A stretch of 53,686 nt of DNA from Verrucomicrobiota bacterium (GTDB lineage Bacteria > Verrucomicrobiota > Verrucomicrobiia > Limisphaerales > SIBE01). The stretch is from the NCBI GenBank assembly GCA_021733945.1, contig JAIPJX010000013.1, forward strand, positions 1-53,686, in the 5' to 3' direction. Below, piece by piece: positions 26,036-34,398 of this stretch. The position numbers were made by a program, and so were the translations under genes. The notes below the pieces were generated by a model. It worked only from the letters and a program-made list of their open reading frames with translations. It was not told where the DNA came from and did not search any database. The number at the start of each line of letters is the position of its first letter. Positions within the stretch are counted from its first letter, which is position 1.

Positions 26036-28690
26036 ATGGATGCTGCCCCTGCCAGCGGGTTGACGGCCACACTGCTGCGAAAGTTCGCGCTGCGACATTG
26101 GCGGGCCGAACCCCGGCAGTCCGCCTTGCTGGTGCTGATTCTGGCGCTCGGCATCGCGGTCTTCTTCTCCATCCGCCTGGCGAATCGCGCGGCGCTGGCC
26201 AGCTTTCAAAACTTCACCGACCTGATCACTCAGGAGAGCGATTGGCTCATCAGCGCCCCTGCGGGCCTGTTATCGGAATCCCTGCTGTCCGAATTGCGGG
26301 AACGGCTGAACCCGCAACCCGTCAACATCATCCCCGTCTTCGAAACCACGGCAGCGCGACCCCAAACCGATCCGGACGAAGCCATCGGATCACGCGAGAC
26401 TTTTCAACTGCTCGGCGTGGACCTGATTGGGGTGCAAAATATCGCGGCCCGACGCGTTCAGGATCTCTCATGGTTTGGGCAGGCCAGCTCTTCTGCGGCA
26501 GGGGCAGGAAACGCGGAAAGTTTTTGGCAGGTCTTTCGCAACCCGCGTGCGGTCTTCATCAGCGCGGCGCTGGCGACGCGTGACCAACTGAAACCGAGCG
26601 ACCCGTTGACGCTGGTCGTGAACGAGAACTTCGTAACGCTCGAAGTCGCCGGCATCATCCCCACAACCGCAGAAGGCCCGCGCGCTCCGGCCACGCTGCT
26701 GGTCATGGACCTGCCCGCGCTCCAGAATCTCACCGGCCAGGCAGGCTCGCTTAGCCGCATCGAATTTGTCGTGGAACAAGGCCCGGAGGTCGAAGCGCAG
26801 CGCGCACGTCTGCGCGAACAGCTCGAAAGTTGGAGCGGGGAACGCTGGCTCGTCTCCTCGCCCGCCGATCGCCGGGCGAGCGCTGCCACGATGACCCGGG
26901 CCTTTCGGGTCAACCTGACCATTCTTTCGCTGATCGCTTTGCTTGTGGGACTCTATCTCATCTTTCAGGCCCTGGACGGGGCGGTCGTCCGGCGGCGGGA
27001 AGAGATCGGAATTCTGCGATCGCTGGGAGTGGAGGAATATCTGATTCGACGCGTGTGGTTGCTGGAGGCGGCGCTGTTGGGGCTGATGGGTGGAGCGCTT
27101 GGTGCGGTCCTCGGCTGGGCCGGCGCGCAGTTCTCGGTGCGCCTGGTGGGCCGCACCGTAAACGCGCTTTATTACTCAACCAGCGTTGACGCCGCCCGAC
27201 TCGAATGGAGCGAACTGGCGGCGGCGCTTTCCCTGGCGGTGGCCAGCAGTCTTCTGGCCGGCTGGCTTCCGGCGCGCGCCGCCGCGCGAACGCCTCCGGC
27301 GCAAATTCTCGTCCGCCACGCACTCGCGCCGCCGGGCCTGCAATTCTGGCGCAAGAAATCGCTGGGCGCACTCCTGGTCCTGGCGGGATTTGCTTTGGTG
27401 CTGCTGCCGCCGCTGCGCTTTTCGGGTGGAGTGCGCTTTCCGCTGGCCGGCTATTTCGCGGGGCTGTGCTGGATCATCGGCGGCGGCATCCTGAGCGGTG
27501 CGACGTTGCGAACTCTGGCACGGTTGGTCCGGCCGTTGGGGCGCTGGTTGATTCCGGTGAAGATCGCCGCAGGCCACCTGATTCAACCGTCGGGTCGGCA
27601 TCGGCTCGCCGTAGCCGGATTGGTCTGCGCCATCGCCATGACCGCGGGCATGACGATTCTGGTCGCGAGCTTCGATACCACCATGCGCGGTTGGGTCGAA
27701 CGGACCTTCCAGGCGGACCTCTACATCTCCAGCAGTGGTGCGCAGAGTGCCACCACGGAAAACCGCATTTCGCGTGACACCTGGAAAAGCATTCTCGCTC
27801 ACCCCGCCGTCGCCGACGTGAACCTGGTGCAAACGTGCGATGTGGAACTCCCGGAAGGGAAAACCATGTTGAACGGCGCGGAATTGGCGGTGATGCAGCG
27901 GCGGACCTCCGTGTCCTGGATGCAACCCCCGCTTTCGGACGACGTTTTCGCCTTCGAAAAAAATTCCGGGCTCGCACTGGTCAGCGAGAGCTTCAGCGAG
28001 CGTTTTTCGCTGCGACGGGGTGACCGACTCACGCTCCCGACACTGCAGGGCAAAAAGGAACTCACGATTGCCGGAGTCTTCTCCGATTACGGAAACGAAC
28101 GCGGCTCGATTCAGGTGGATCGGGGCCATTTCGCCGCTTGGTTTCAAAACGAACAGGTGTCGGGCCTGATGGTCTTTCTCCGGGATGGCTTCCCGGCGGA
28201 GTCGCTGCGGGCGGAATGGCTGGCGCGTTATCCCGGACTGCGGGTGTTCAGCAACGCCCATTTACGCGTGGAAATTCTCCGCATCTTCCGGCAGACCTTC
28301 GCGATCACTTACGCCCTAGAAGTCATCGGGGTGCTGGTGGCCGTGATCGGATTGGGCCTGACTCTGGTGAGTGTGCTCCTGGAACGGCGGGCGGAACTGA
28401 CAACGCTCCGCGCCTTGGGACTGAATCGCGGCGAGATCGCCCAGGCCACCGCTGGCGAAGGGCTGGTCCTGGCCGTGGCCGGAGTCACCGTGGGCGTGGC
28501 CGTGAGTCTGGCGCTCGGCTGGATGTTGATTTTCGTGATCAATAAACAAACCTTTGGCTGGACGCTGGGTTTCGACGTGCCGTGGGGGCAAATCGCGGGA
28601 CTGGCGTTCCTGGTGACAAGCGTCGGCACCGCCGTGGCCTATGGCGTTGGCCGTTGGGGCGCGGCTCTACCGGCGGATCAGGAGGAATAG
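26036..28690 (+). CDS. ABC transporter permease with two FtsX domains
   Basis: 884 residues from the ATG at 26036, 4 bp after the ATPase stop. The architecture is: TM1 near 30 (LLVLILALGIAVFFSIRL), a MacB-type periplasmic domain, a first FtsX core (about 300-445; ILSLIALLVGLYLIFQAL and EIGILRSLGVEEY), two further TMs near 450-500, a second periplasmic domain, and a second FtsX core (about 755-880; LRALGLNRGEIAQATAGEGL). It corresponds to a fusion of the two permeases of AttEFGH-like systems. It probably forms the membrane channel for the ATPase upstream and hands substrate to the lipocalin-like protein downstream (inference). The gene ends 3 bp before that gene. Confidence 0.9.
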   Translation: MDAAPASGLTATLLRKFALRHWRAEPRQSALLVLILALGIAVFFSIRLANRAALASFQNFTDLITQESDWLISAPAGLLSESLLSELRERLNPQPVNIIPVFETTAARPQTDPDEAIGSRETFQLLGVDLIGVQNIAARRVQDLSWFGQASSSAAGAGNAESFWQVFRNPRAVFISAALATRDQLKPSDPLTLVVNENFVTLEVAGIIPTTAEGPRAPATLLVMDLPALQNLTGQAGSLSRIEFVVEQGPEVEAQRARLREQLESWSGERWLVSSPADRRASAATMTRAFRVNLTILSLIALLVGLYLIFQALDGAVVRRREEIGILRSLGVEEYLIRRVWLLEAALLGLMGGALGAVLGWAGAQFSVRLVGRTVNALYYSTSVDAARLEWSELAAALSLAVASSLLAGWLPARAAARTPPAQILVRHALAPPGLQFWRKKSLGALLVLAGFALVLLPPLRFSGGVRFPLAGYFAGLCWIIGGGILSGATLRTLARLVRPLGRWLIPVKIAAGHLIQPSGRHRLAVAGLVCAIAMTAGMTILVASFDTTMRGWVERTFQADLYISSSGAQSATTENRISRDTWKSILAHPAVADVNLVQTCDVELPEGKTMLNGAELAVMQRRTSVSWMQPPLSDDVFAFEKNSGLALVSESFSERFSLRRGDRLTLPTLQGKKELTIAGVFSDYGNERGSIQVDRGHFAAWFQNEQVSGLMVFLRDGFPAESLRAEWLARYPGLRVFSNAHLRVEILRIFRQTFAITYALEVIGVLVAVIGLGLTLVSVLLERRAELTTLRALGLNRGEIAQATAGEGLVLAVAGVTVGVAVSLALGWMLIFVINKQTFGWTLGFDVPWGQIAGLAFLVTSVGTAVAYGVGRWGAALPADQEE

Positions 28691-28693
28691 AGC

Positions 28694-29887
28694 ATGAGAT
28701 CAAATCCAATCTTCCAGCGATGCGTACCGACGCATGGTTTCCGCGCGCCGATTCTGGCGGCGGCGGTTTTAAGTCTGCTCTTGCCGTTGCCAGGCGCTGA
28801 ATTTCAGCCACCGTTAAAAACGACAGATGGCTTCGCGGTGCCCCAACCGGGGCGGGGCTTTGAGTTCCCGCGCGATCACGGAAGCCATCCCGAGTTCAAG
28901 ATCGAGTGGTGGTACGTGACGGGACATTTGCTCGGCGAATCGGATCGACGTTTCGGTTTTCAAGCAACCTTCTTCCGCCGCGCCGGGCCGCAACTCACGA
29001 ATGAAAGCGCCATCCCGGCCACTTCCGCCGCCTTTGGCAACGACGAGTTGCACCTTGCGCACATGGCGCTTCTGGATGTGCCGGGAGGACGGTTCATGCA
29101 CGAGGAACGGTTGAACCGCGCGGGCTGGGACGCCGGATCGATTACGAATACGCTGGCGGTGCACAACGGCAACTGGTTTTTGCGCCTGGGCACGAATGCC
29201 GGCAGCGATTTTGCCCTGCAGGGTTCCATTCGCGGTGTGGCCAGCTTTTCGCTCGCGCTCACCCCGACCAAGCCCCTCGTCGTCTTTGGTGAGAATGGCG
29301 TTTCCCGCAAGGGCGCTGGGTCGACGGCGTCAAGCCACTACCTGACGTTCTCGCGGCTGGCGGTCGAAGGCGAGCTGTCGCTGGCGGGCCGAAAGCAATC
29401 CGTCCGCGGGTCGGCCTGGATGGATCACGAGATCAGCAGCAGCCAGCTGGACGAAGATCAGGCAGGTTGGGATTGGGCCAGTCTGCAACTCAACGATGGC
29501 CGGGAAATCATGGCGTATCGGTTGCGCAAGCAGGACGGCAGCACCGACCCTTTCTCCCGACTGGCCTGGGTGGACGCGGTGGGGGTCGTCACGAATTTCA
29601 ACAGCACGCAATTCACGTGGTCAGCCGTGCGGACGTGGAAAAGCCCCGCCACGGGCGGCGTTTACCCAGTGACTGTGAAGCTGGCCACAACCGATCCCGC
29701 CAGCGGACAACCCGTGACCTTCACGCTGGAGCCGATCCTTTTGGACCAGGAGTTGAGTGGCGGGCTGGGGGGCATTCCCTATTGGGAAGGTGCCTGCCAT
29801 GTGCTGGATGACAAGGCGGAGAAAGTCGGATCTGCTTACCTGGAACTGACGGGCTACGTGGGAAGTCTGGCCGACCGTTTCAAATGA
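28694..29887 (+). CDS. CrtC/AttH-type lipocalin-like secreted protein
   Basis: 397 residues. An N-terminal signal peptide is visible (FRAPILAAAVLSLLLPLPGA, cleavage near 36). The body matches the carotenoid 1,2-hydratase/AttH two-lipocalin fold: FKIEWWYVTGHL near 71, FQATFFRR near 93, AWMDHEISSSQL near 240 and GWDWASLQLNDGREIM near 257. CrtC hydrates carotenoids, but members encoded with an ABC ATPase and FtsX permeases are AttH-like and of unknown substrate. It probably binds a lipid or hydrophobic ligand in the periplasm. It is the last gene of the module: only 3 bp separate it from the permease. Confidence 0.87.
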   Translation: MRSNPIFQRCVPTHGFRAPILAAAVLSLLLPLPGAEFQPPLKTTDGFAVPQPGRGFEFPRDHGSHPEFKIEWWYVTGHLLGESDRRFGFQATFFRRAGPQLTNESAIPATSAAFGNDELHLAHMALLDVPGGRFMHEERLNRAGWDAGSITNTLAVHNGNWFLRLGTNAGSDFALQGSIRGVASFSLALTPTKPLVVFGENGVSRKGAGSTASSHYLTFSRLAVEGELSLAGRKQSVRGSAWMDHEISSSQLDEDQAGWDWASLQLNDGREIMAYRLRKQDGSTDPFSRLAWVDAVGVVTNFNSTQFTWSAVRTWKSPATGGVYPVTVKLATTDPASGQPVTFTLEPILLDQELSGGLGGIPYWEGACHVLDDKAEKVGSAYLELTGYVGSLADRFK

Positions 29888-29949
29888 ATACGAGCGTGAG
29901 GGTGTATCTGAAATTGCTGTTCAAATACCGCCATCATCGCACCAGGAAA

Positions 29950-30102
29950 TGGGCGATGGCGGCGTGACGGTGCCAAGGTGTATTTGCCCGTGGCCACGTA
30001 AGGTTTGCGCAGCGTTTCAATTTCGGTCACGTCCTCCCGTTAGGCCACGTAGTAGAGCGGCTTGGCGCGCTCGCCATAGATGGAATAGCAATACCAGTTC
30101 AT
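29950..30102 (-). pseudogene. Possible small broken gene with internal stop
   Basis: Reading leftwards from an ATG at 30102 with a good Shine-Dalgarno (GGAG, 9 bases upstream), the frame gives MNWYCYSIYGERAKPLYYVA, then a TAA (30042-30040), then REDVTEIETLRKPYVATGKY continuing open. The stop may replace a CAA/CAG glutamine codon. I do not recognise the family. The remainder of the 29888-30366 gap shows only the short frame listed next. Confidence 0.28.
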
Positions 30103-30169
30103 GAGGATACTCCAATTCTCCCTGCCAGTTCCCCGTTAGCATCGCCGGATCTTCGCCTTCGGCGCGCAT

Positions 30170-30295
30170 TTAGGGCGCTGGGTCGGGTCGATCGCGCTCT
30201 GCCGGTGATGAGCCAGACTCCTGCGGGAAGCGTCCGCACGAAACAAGATCCAACGCGGCGATGGCGAGGGCGATTGGGACGTGCAGGGTTTTCAT
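30170..30295 (-). CDS. Possible 41-residue exported peptide
   Basis: A short frame from an ATG at 30295 begins MKTLHVPIALAIAALDLVSC, a lipoprotein-like or Sec-like signal ending in a cysteine, followed by a proline/acid-rich tail (about 20 residues). No homologue is recognised and no strong ribosome site is visible. It may be a remnant of a longer lipoprotein gene in a decaying region, or chance. Confidence 0.25.
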   Translation of the reverse strand: MKTLHVPIALAIAALDLVSCGRFPQESGSSPAERDRPDPAP

Positions 30296-30366
30296 CCTGA
30301 GTGGTCTAATATGCTCGTGATCGGTTGTCAGTAGTGCACGCAGAATCGATGCGTTGGCAATCACGG

Positions 30367-31620
30367 TCAAGGAGTAATCGGCGCGCCTGACCACTGGAAC
30401 ATGGAGAGCGCATTCAACTCACGAACAAAGAGTTCGTCGCCCGCGACCGCGAGGTGTGCCCAGGTCTCGTCATTGGAAACCTTGCGTTTGTCGAGCAGGT
30501 CGAAGTTCTGCTGGTTTGCGTGGAACAAAAACAACTGTCCTCGCTGGTCGAGCGCGAGGATTCGGTCGGCGCGCGCGACCAGACTCATATACTTGCCGAA
30601 GGATTGATCACTTGTCCACAGCTCGCGGCCAGTCTCGACTTCGACGGCCATCATGCGCTGGCTTTTGAGATGGGTGTAGGCCACGCCGCTGATCACGACG
30701 GGCGTGCTCATGTAGCCTTGCGCCTTGTGCTTCCACGATTCGGTGATGGTGAACTTGCCGTCAGCTTGCGCGACCTTGAATCCAATCGTCTTGCCGCCGT
30801 AGGTACTGGAGAAAAGCGTGTCCTTGTACGCGACCGGGGTGAGGATGTTCATGCCGCGAAAAGCTTCGACGGGTTGCTCCCACAACACCTTCCCATCCGC
30901 TGGATCGACGCCAGCGAGTTTCTCCCGCGTCTGCACCACGAGCTGCCGCCGACCGGCCAGCTCGGCGAAGATGGGCGACGAGAAAACACTACCCCACATC
31001 CCGCCCTTGTCGGCGAGTATGCGCCAGATCCGTTCACCGGTGCGCTTGTTGAGCTTCACAAAACTCGCGCCGGCCTGCACGTAAAGGAACTCGCCCTCGA
31101 CCAGCGGCGAACAGACGAAGCCGAAATCGGGAACGGGTGCCCCGAGCTTCTTCACGAAGTCAAACCGCCATCGCTCCTTCCCGGTCCTTGCGTCAAGGCA
31201 TACCAGCACGTCGCGCATCCCGGCGACATACAGGCTTTCGCCATCACAAGCCGGCGTGGCGCGAATCCAATCGCCATTCGCCTTGGCGAAGAACGGCACG
31301 GTCATCGCGCCTTCCCACTGCGTGCGCCACAACTCCTTCCCGGTCTTGCGGTCGAAGGCGGTGACGACTTCAAACTTCTTGTCCCTAGACTCCGTGGTGA
31401 AAACACGGTCGGCGATGACAACCGGACCGGAGTAACTCGGGCCCAACTCGACGCGCCACACACCCTGAAGATGATTGGTGTCAAGTTTGTTGGGCCAGGT
31501 TGGTCCGGCGAACTGGCCATCCCGCGCCGGTCCGCGCCATTGGGGCCAGACTGATTCGCCGGCGTGAGCAATCGTCGCAAAGAGGGACAGCAGGCAGAGG
31601 AGTTCCGAAGGTCGTTTCAT
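30367..31620 (-). CDS. Exported PQQ-type beta-propeller protein
   Basis: 417 residues from the ATG at 31620 (MKRPSELLCLLSLFATIAHA), whose first 20 residues are a signal peptide. A start at 31683 would add a non-signal leader. WPQWRGPARDGQF near 27 is the WRG-x-x-DG opening common to PQQ-binding-like propeller proteins of Planctomycetota and Verrucomicrobiota. Repeated blades of the type GKELWRTQWEG, GKERWRFDFVKK, GERIWRILADK, GKVLWEQPVEA and GRELWTSDQSFG follow. Quinone binding and dehydrogenase residues cannot be confirmed, so it may be a non-catalytic propeller. It lies in the accessory island, 83 bp from a truncated SDR gene on the same strand. Confidence 0.88.
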   Translation of the reverse strand: MKRPSELLCLLSLFATIAHAGESVWPQWRGPARDGQFAGPTWPNKLDTNHLQGVWRVELGPSYSGPVVIADRVFTTESRDKKFEVVTAFDRKTGKELWRTQWEGAMTVPFFAKANGDWIRATPACDGESLYVAGMRDVLVCLDARTGKERWRFDFVKKLGAPVPDFGFVCSPLVEGEFLYVQAGASFVKLNKRTGERIWRILADKGGMWGSVFSSPIFAELAGRRQLVVQTREKLAGVDPADGKVLWEQPVEAFRGMNILTPVAYKDTLFSSTYGGKTIGFKVAQADGKFTITESWKHKAQGYMSTPVVISGVAYTHLKSQRMMAVEVETGRELWTSDQSFGKYMSLVARADRILALDQRGQLFLFHANQQNFDLLDKRKVSNDETWAHLAVAGDELFVRELNALSMFQWSGAPITP

Positions 31621-31703
31621 GGGATGGCGATGGGCTGAGTTTTCGTTATTGGGTTTCCGTGACTGCGGCGCGATTCGAGTCACGGAGTTTCAGTTTAGGT
31701 TTC

Positions 31704-32219
31704 TCACGAGGCGGGCTGGGTTCGCGGTTGCACCGTGCTCAGTCCGCCGTCCACCGCGAGCACCTGACCCGTGACCCAGCTATTCTCCCGGGAAAAGAAC
31801 CAGCGAATGGCGTTGGCCACTTCATCGGGCTCGCCGATGCGCCCCAACGGATGCAAGGACGCGGAGAGTTTGAGCGAGGCATCGTTTTTCGTGAGCGCCT
31901 GCGTCAGCGGTGTGCGCGTGAGGCCGGGCGCGACACAATTGAAGCGGATGTTGTAGCGCGCGTAGGTGGCCGCCGCCGACAGCGCCAGGCCCGCGACGCC
32001 GGCTTTGGCGGCGGCGATGGCTCCATGGTTGACCATGCCGCGCTGGGCGACTGCGGAGGACATAAACACAATCGAACCGCCGCCGGTCTTCATCATCCGC
32101 GCCGTGGTGGACCGCAGAATATGGAAGGCAGATTCGATGAGCCGGCGTTGGGCGACTTTTGCGTTTGTCTTCCGATGTTCACGTTTTGTTTTCACCTTCA
32201 ACTTGCCGCAAAACAGCAT
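31704..32219 (-). pseudogene. N-terminally truncated short-chain dehydrogenase/reductase
   Basis: An open frame of 171 codons, but only the C-terminal two thirds of an SDR are present. Homology starts near residue 27 (RLIESAFHILR), and the N-terminal nucleotide-binding GxxxGxG segment (about 90-100 residues) is missing. Remaining features are GGGSIVFMSSAVA, NHGAIAAAKAGV at the active-site position (His instead of the usual Tyr in YxxxK, as in some divergent SDRs), NCVAPGLTRTPL and VTGQVLAVDGGL. The first ~25 residues (MLFCGKLKVKTKREHRKTNA) are unlike any SDR and probably derive from the rearrangement junction. It is probably non-functional. Confidence 0.75.
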
Positions 32220-32402
32220 TGAAATCTTTTAGAGTGTGTCTAGGATTTGTTGAGTTGTCAATTGTTTGTCTAAAACACATTCGGTTACCGCCATTTCTGC
32301 TTTCTGGAGCAATAGCAGAGTGGTGCATGCCCGGCTTTGAGCTGGCAACCCATGAAAAAAAAAAGTGATCAGGGCGTCAACAACCGACAATTGATACAGA
32401 CT

Positions 32403-33467
32403 ATGACCACCATGAATCCTGCGAGTGATGAGAAGCGCGCGGGCGCGATTTGGGGCACCTTGATCGGCGACGCCCTCGCCATGCCGGTGCACTGGTAGTA
32501 CGACCGCTCCGCGCTGCACCGCGACTACGGCGTGGTGCGGTATTACGTGACCCCAAGGAATCCGCACCCGGACAGCATCCTCTGGCGCTTGAGCTACACG
32601 CCGCTCAACCAGCGCGGCGACATCCTGCACGAGCAGGCGCAATACTGGGGTCAGCGCGGAATTCACTATCACCAATTCCTGCGCGCGGGCGAGAACACGC
32701 TCAATCTCCAACTCGGCCGTGTGCTCACCGAATCTCTCATTGCTCGCGGTCGCTATGACGCGGAGGATTACCTTCGGCGGTATCTCGAGTTCATGCTCAC
32801 CCCGGGCCGCCACCGCGATACCTACGCCGAGGAGTGTCACCGGAAGTTCTTCACCGCTTACGCCCGCGGCAGCGACCCGCGGAAGTGCGGCGGAAGCGAC
32901 ATTCACATTGGCGGCCTGGCCCATGTCGGCGTGCTCTGCGCGTTCCTGGGCGGTGGAGCTGAGGCGACGCGGAGAGTCGTGCGCGAGCATGTGGAACTTA
33001 CTCATCGTGCCCCGGAAGTGTTGAATGCCGCCGACGGCCTGGTTCGGATTCTTGCCGCAGTGCTCGACGGCGGCGGGCTGCGCGAGGCGATCTTCGCGCA
33101 GGGCAGCGATTGGCTTTCGCGGCGCACCGCTGAGAAATGGTCGCGCGAGCCGGATGACGTCGTCATCGGCCAACGGGTCAGTCCCGCCTGTTACATTGCC
33201 GACGCCTTTCCCGCATCGCTCTACCTCGCGTGGAAGTATGCGGACGACTTCGAGGCGGGCCTGGTCGCCAATACGAACCTCGGCGGGGACAACTGCCATC
33301 GCGGTGCGGTGGTCGGAGCGCTGCTTGGAGCTGCTGCGGGAATAACCCGGATACCGGCAAGGTTATGCCAGGGGCTCCACACCGCCGCCGCCTTGGGTCG
33401 GCAGGTCAACGGTCTGGCCGCGACGCGGACCGAACACTTGCCTACCAGCACTCGCGCATTACTTTAG
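32403..33467 (+). pseudogene. ADP-ribosylglycohydrolase-family gene with in-frame amber stop
   Basis: From ATG 32403 the frame reads GAIWGTLIGDALAMPVHW, then TAG (32496-32498), then YDRSALHRDYG and an open frame to 33467. The family usually has MPVHWYYD here, so the TAG most simply replaces a tyrosine codon (TAT/TAC). Apart from this the gene looks complete: GDA near the start, a GGSDIHIGGLAHVG segment, and NTNLGGDNCHRGAVVGALLG near the end, as in ADP-ribosylglycohydrolase relatives that bind Mg2+ and remove ADP-ribose from proteins or small molecules. Re-initiation at GTG 32532 would lose the N-terminal metal motif. It is a single-mutation pseudogene, unless the stop is read through or is a sequencing error. 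Confidence 0.8.
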
Positions 33468-33479
33468 GGAACTTTATGA

Positions 33480-33710
33480 CAAGATCCGCAGACCGCATTT
33501 TTCGGGAATTCTGCCTGTCACGACTACTCAAAGTCTTTCGGGTGCGGACGGCAAACCGACACTATCGAGGAGGCCAGAGCATATCAGTGCCTTGTTGGTG
33601 AGCACCGGCACGGGATTCAGATCGCTGGCGTGCGCCTCAGTGGAGAACACATATATTTGCCCCGACTGCAAAGAGGCCTCATGGAACTGCTGGCAGAGTC
33701 GGGGTTTTGA
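33480..33710 (+). pseudogene. Unidentified C-terminal gene fragment
   Basis: An open frame without a start codon ends at the TGA at 33708-33710. Its second half reads like a genuine folded protein end: EARAYQCLVGEHRHGIQI, AGVRLSGEHIYLPRLQRG, LMELLAESGF. I do not recognise the family. The 5' part is degenerate and preceded by stops, so this is more likely a gene remnant than an expressed protein. The rest of 33468-33847 shows no other gene. Confidence 0.3.
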
Positions 33711-33847
33711 AGAAAGCCAAGTAACTCACTTTACTCGTTGTAGAAAGACCGTGACTTTTGAGCGGAACTTCTTGGTTTCTGCAACGGGTCCAACTAGACT
33801 TCGCGGGTGATCATGCCCCGATCGGCTCGCGAACGCTCTAGCAATTC

Positions 33848-34252
33848 ATGAAACTGACTGAACAACGGATTTTTGTATATTCCGGCCTGCTTTCGATGGA
33901 CCTCGCCGCTTTCATCGCGGCGGCAGCCTACCTGCCGCTCAACGATTCGGCGGCCGATGGGGGTGGCTTCAGCTCTCTGATCGCTTCCCGGAGCCACTGG
34001 GAGATTCCCTGGATCGTGCTGCTGGCGGCCATTCTGCTGTCGGCGGGCATTGCCCTTCTGTTCGAGGGTTTCGGCAAGTTCCAGCAGGCACGCCGGGACA
34101 ACCGCCCTCCGATTCCCCGTCCCCCGCGCCAACACGAAGGCGAGGACCGGTCCGAGGGATTTCAGGGCAACCGCAACCGCCGTCAGGACCGCTGGCGCCC
34201 CCGGCAACCCAGAAGGCAGGACGGGCGACCGCCCTCTCCCGCTCAGGAGTAA
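33848..34252 (+). CDS. Small membrane protein with Arg/Pro-rich tail
   Basis: 134 residues with two probable transmembrane helices (about 10-30, VYSGLLSMDLAAFIAAAAYL, and about 57-76, WIVLLAAILLSAGIALLFE). The last ~55 residues are strongly basic and proline/glutamine/arginine-rich (QARRDNRPPIPRPP, RRQDRWRPRQPRRQ), suggesting a cytoplasmic nucleic-acid- or membrane-surface-interacting tail. Codon use resembles the core genome rather than the island, so it marks the right edge of the accessory region. An overlapping antisense frame exists but has no membrane or domain logic. No family is recognised. Confidence 0.55.
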   Translation: MKLTEQRIFVYSGLLSMDLAAFIAAAAYLPLNDSAADGGGFSSLIASRSHWEIPWIVLLAAILLSAGIALLFEGFGKFQQARRDNRPPIPRPPRQHEGEDRSEGFQGNRNRRQDRWRPRQPRRQDGRPPSPAQE

Positions 34253-34398
34253 CCGCTCAGAGCGTGTCTGAAAAGTAGGAGCCGACGTAAGAAGGCTCAC
34301 TTAAGGCTTACTTCCTCAACCGCCAAACCGGGCGATTTTCAAGGATTTGGAGCCTCGTCACCTCGGCGCCTACCATCGGATTAGAGTTTGTGGAGCTC

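Noticed and set aside
27176-28261. Minus-strand open frame of about 360 codons
   Set aside because: Antisense to the FtsX permease. GC-rich codon structure of the sense gene creates it.
33794-34300. Minus-strand frame overlapping the small membrane protein
   Set aside because: The plus frame encodes two clean transmembrane helices, while the minus frame has no signal, membrane or domain features.
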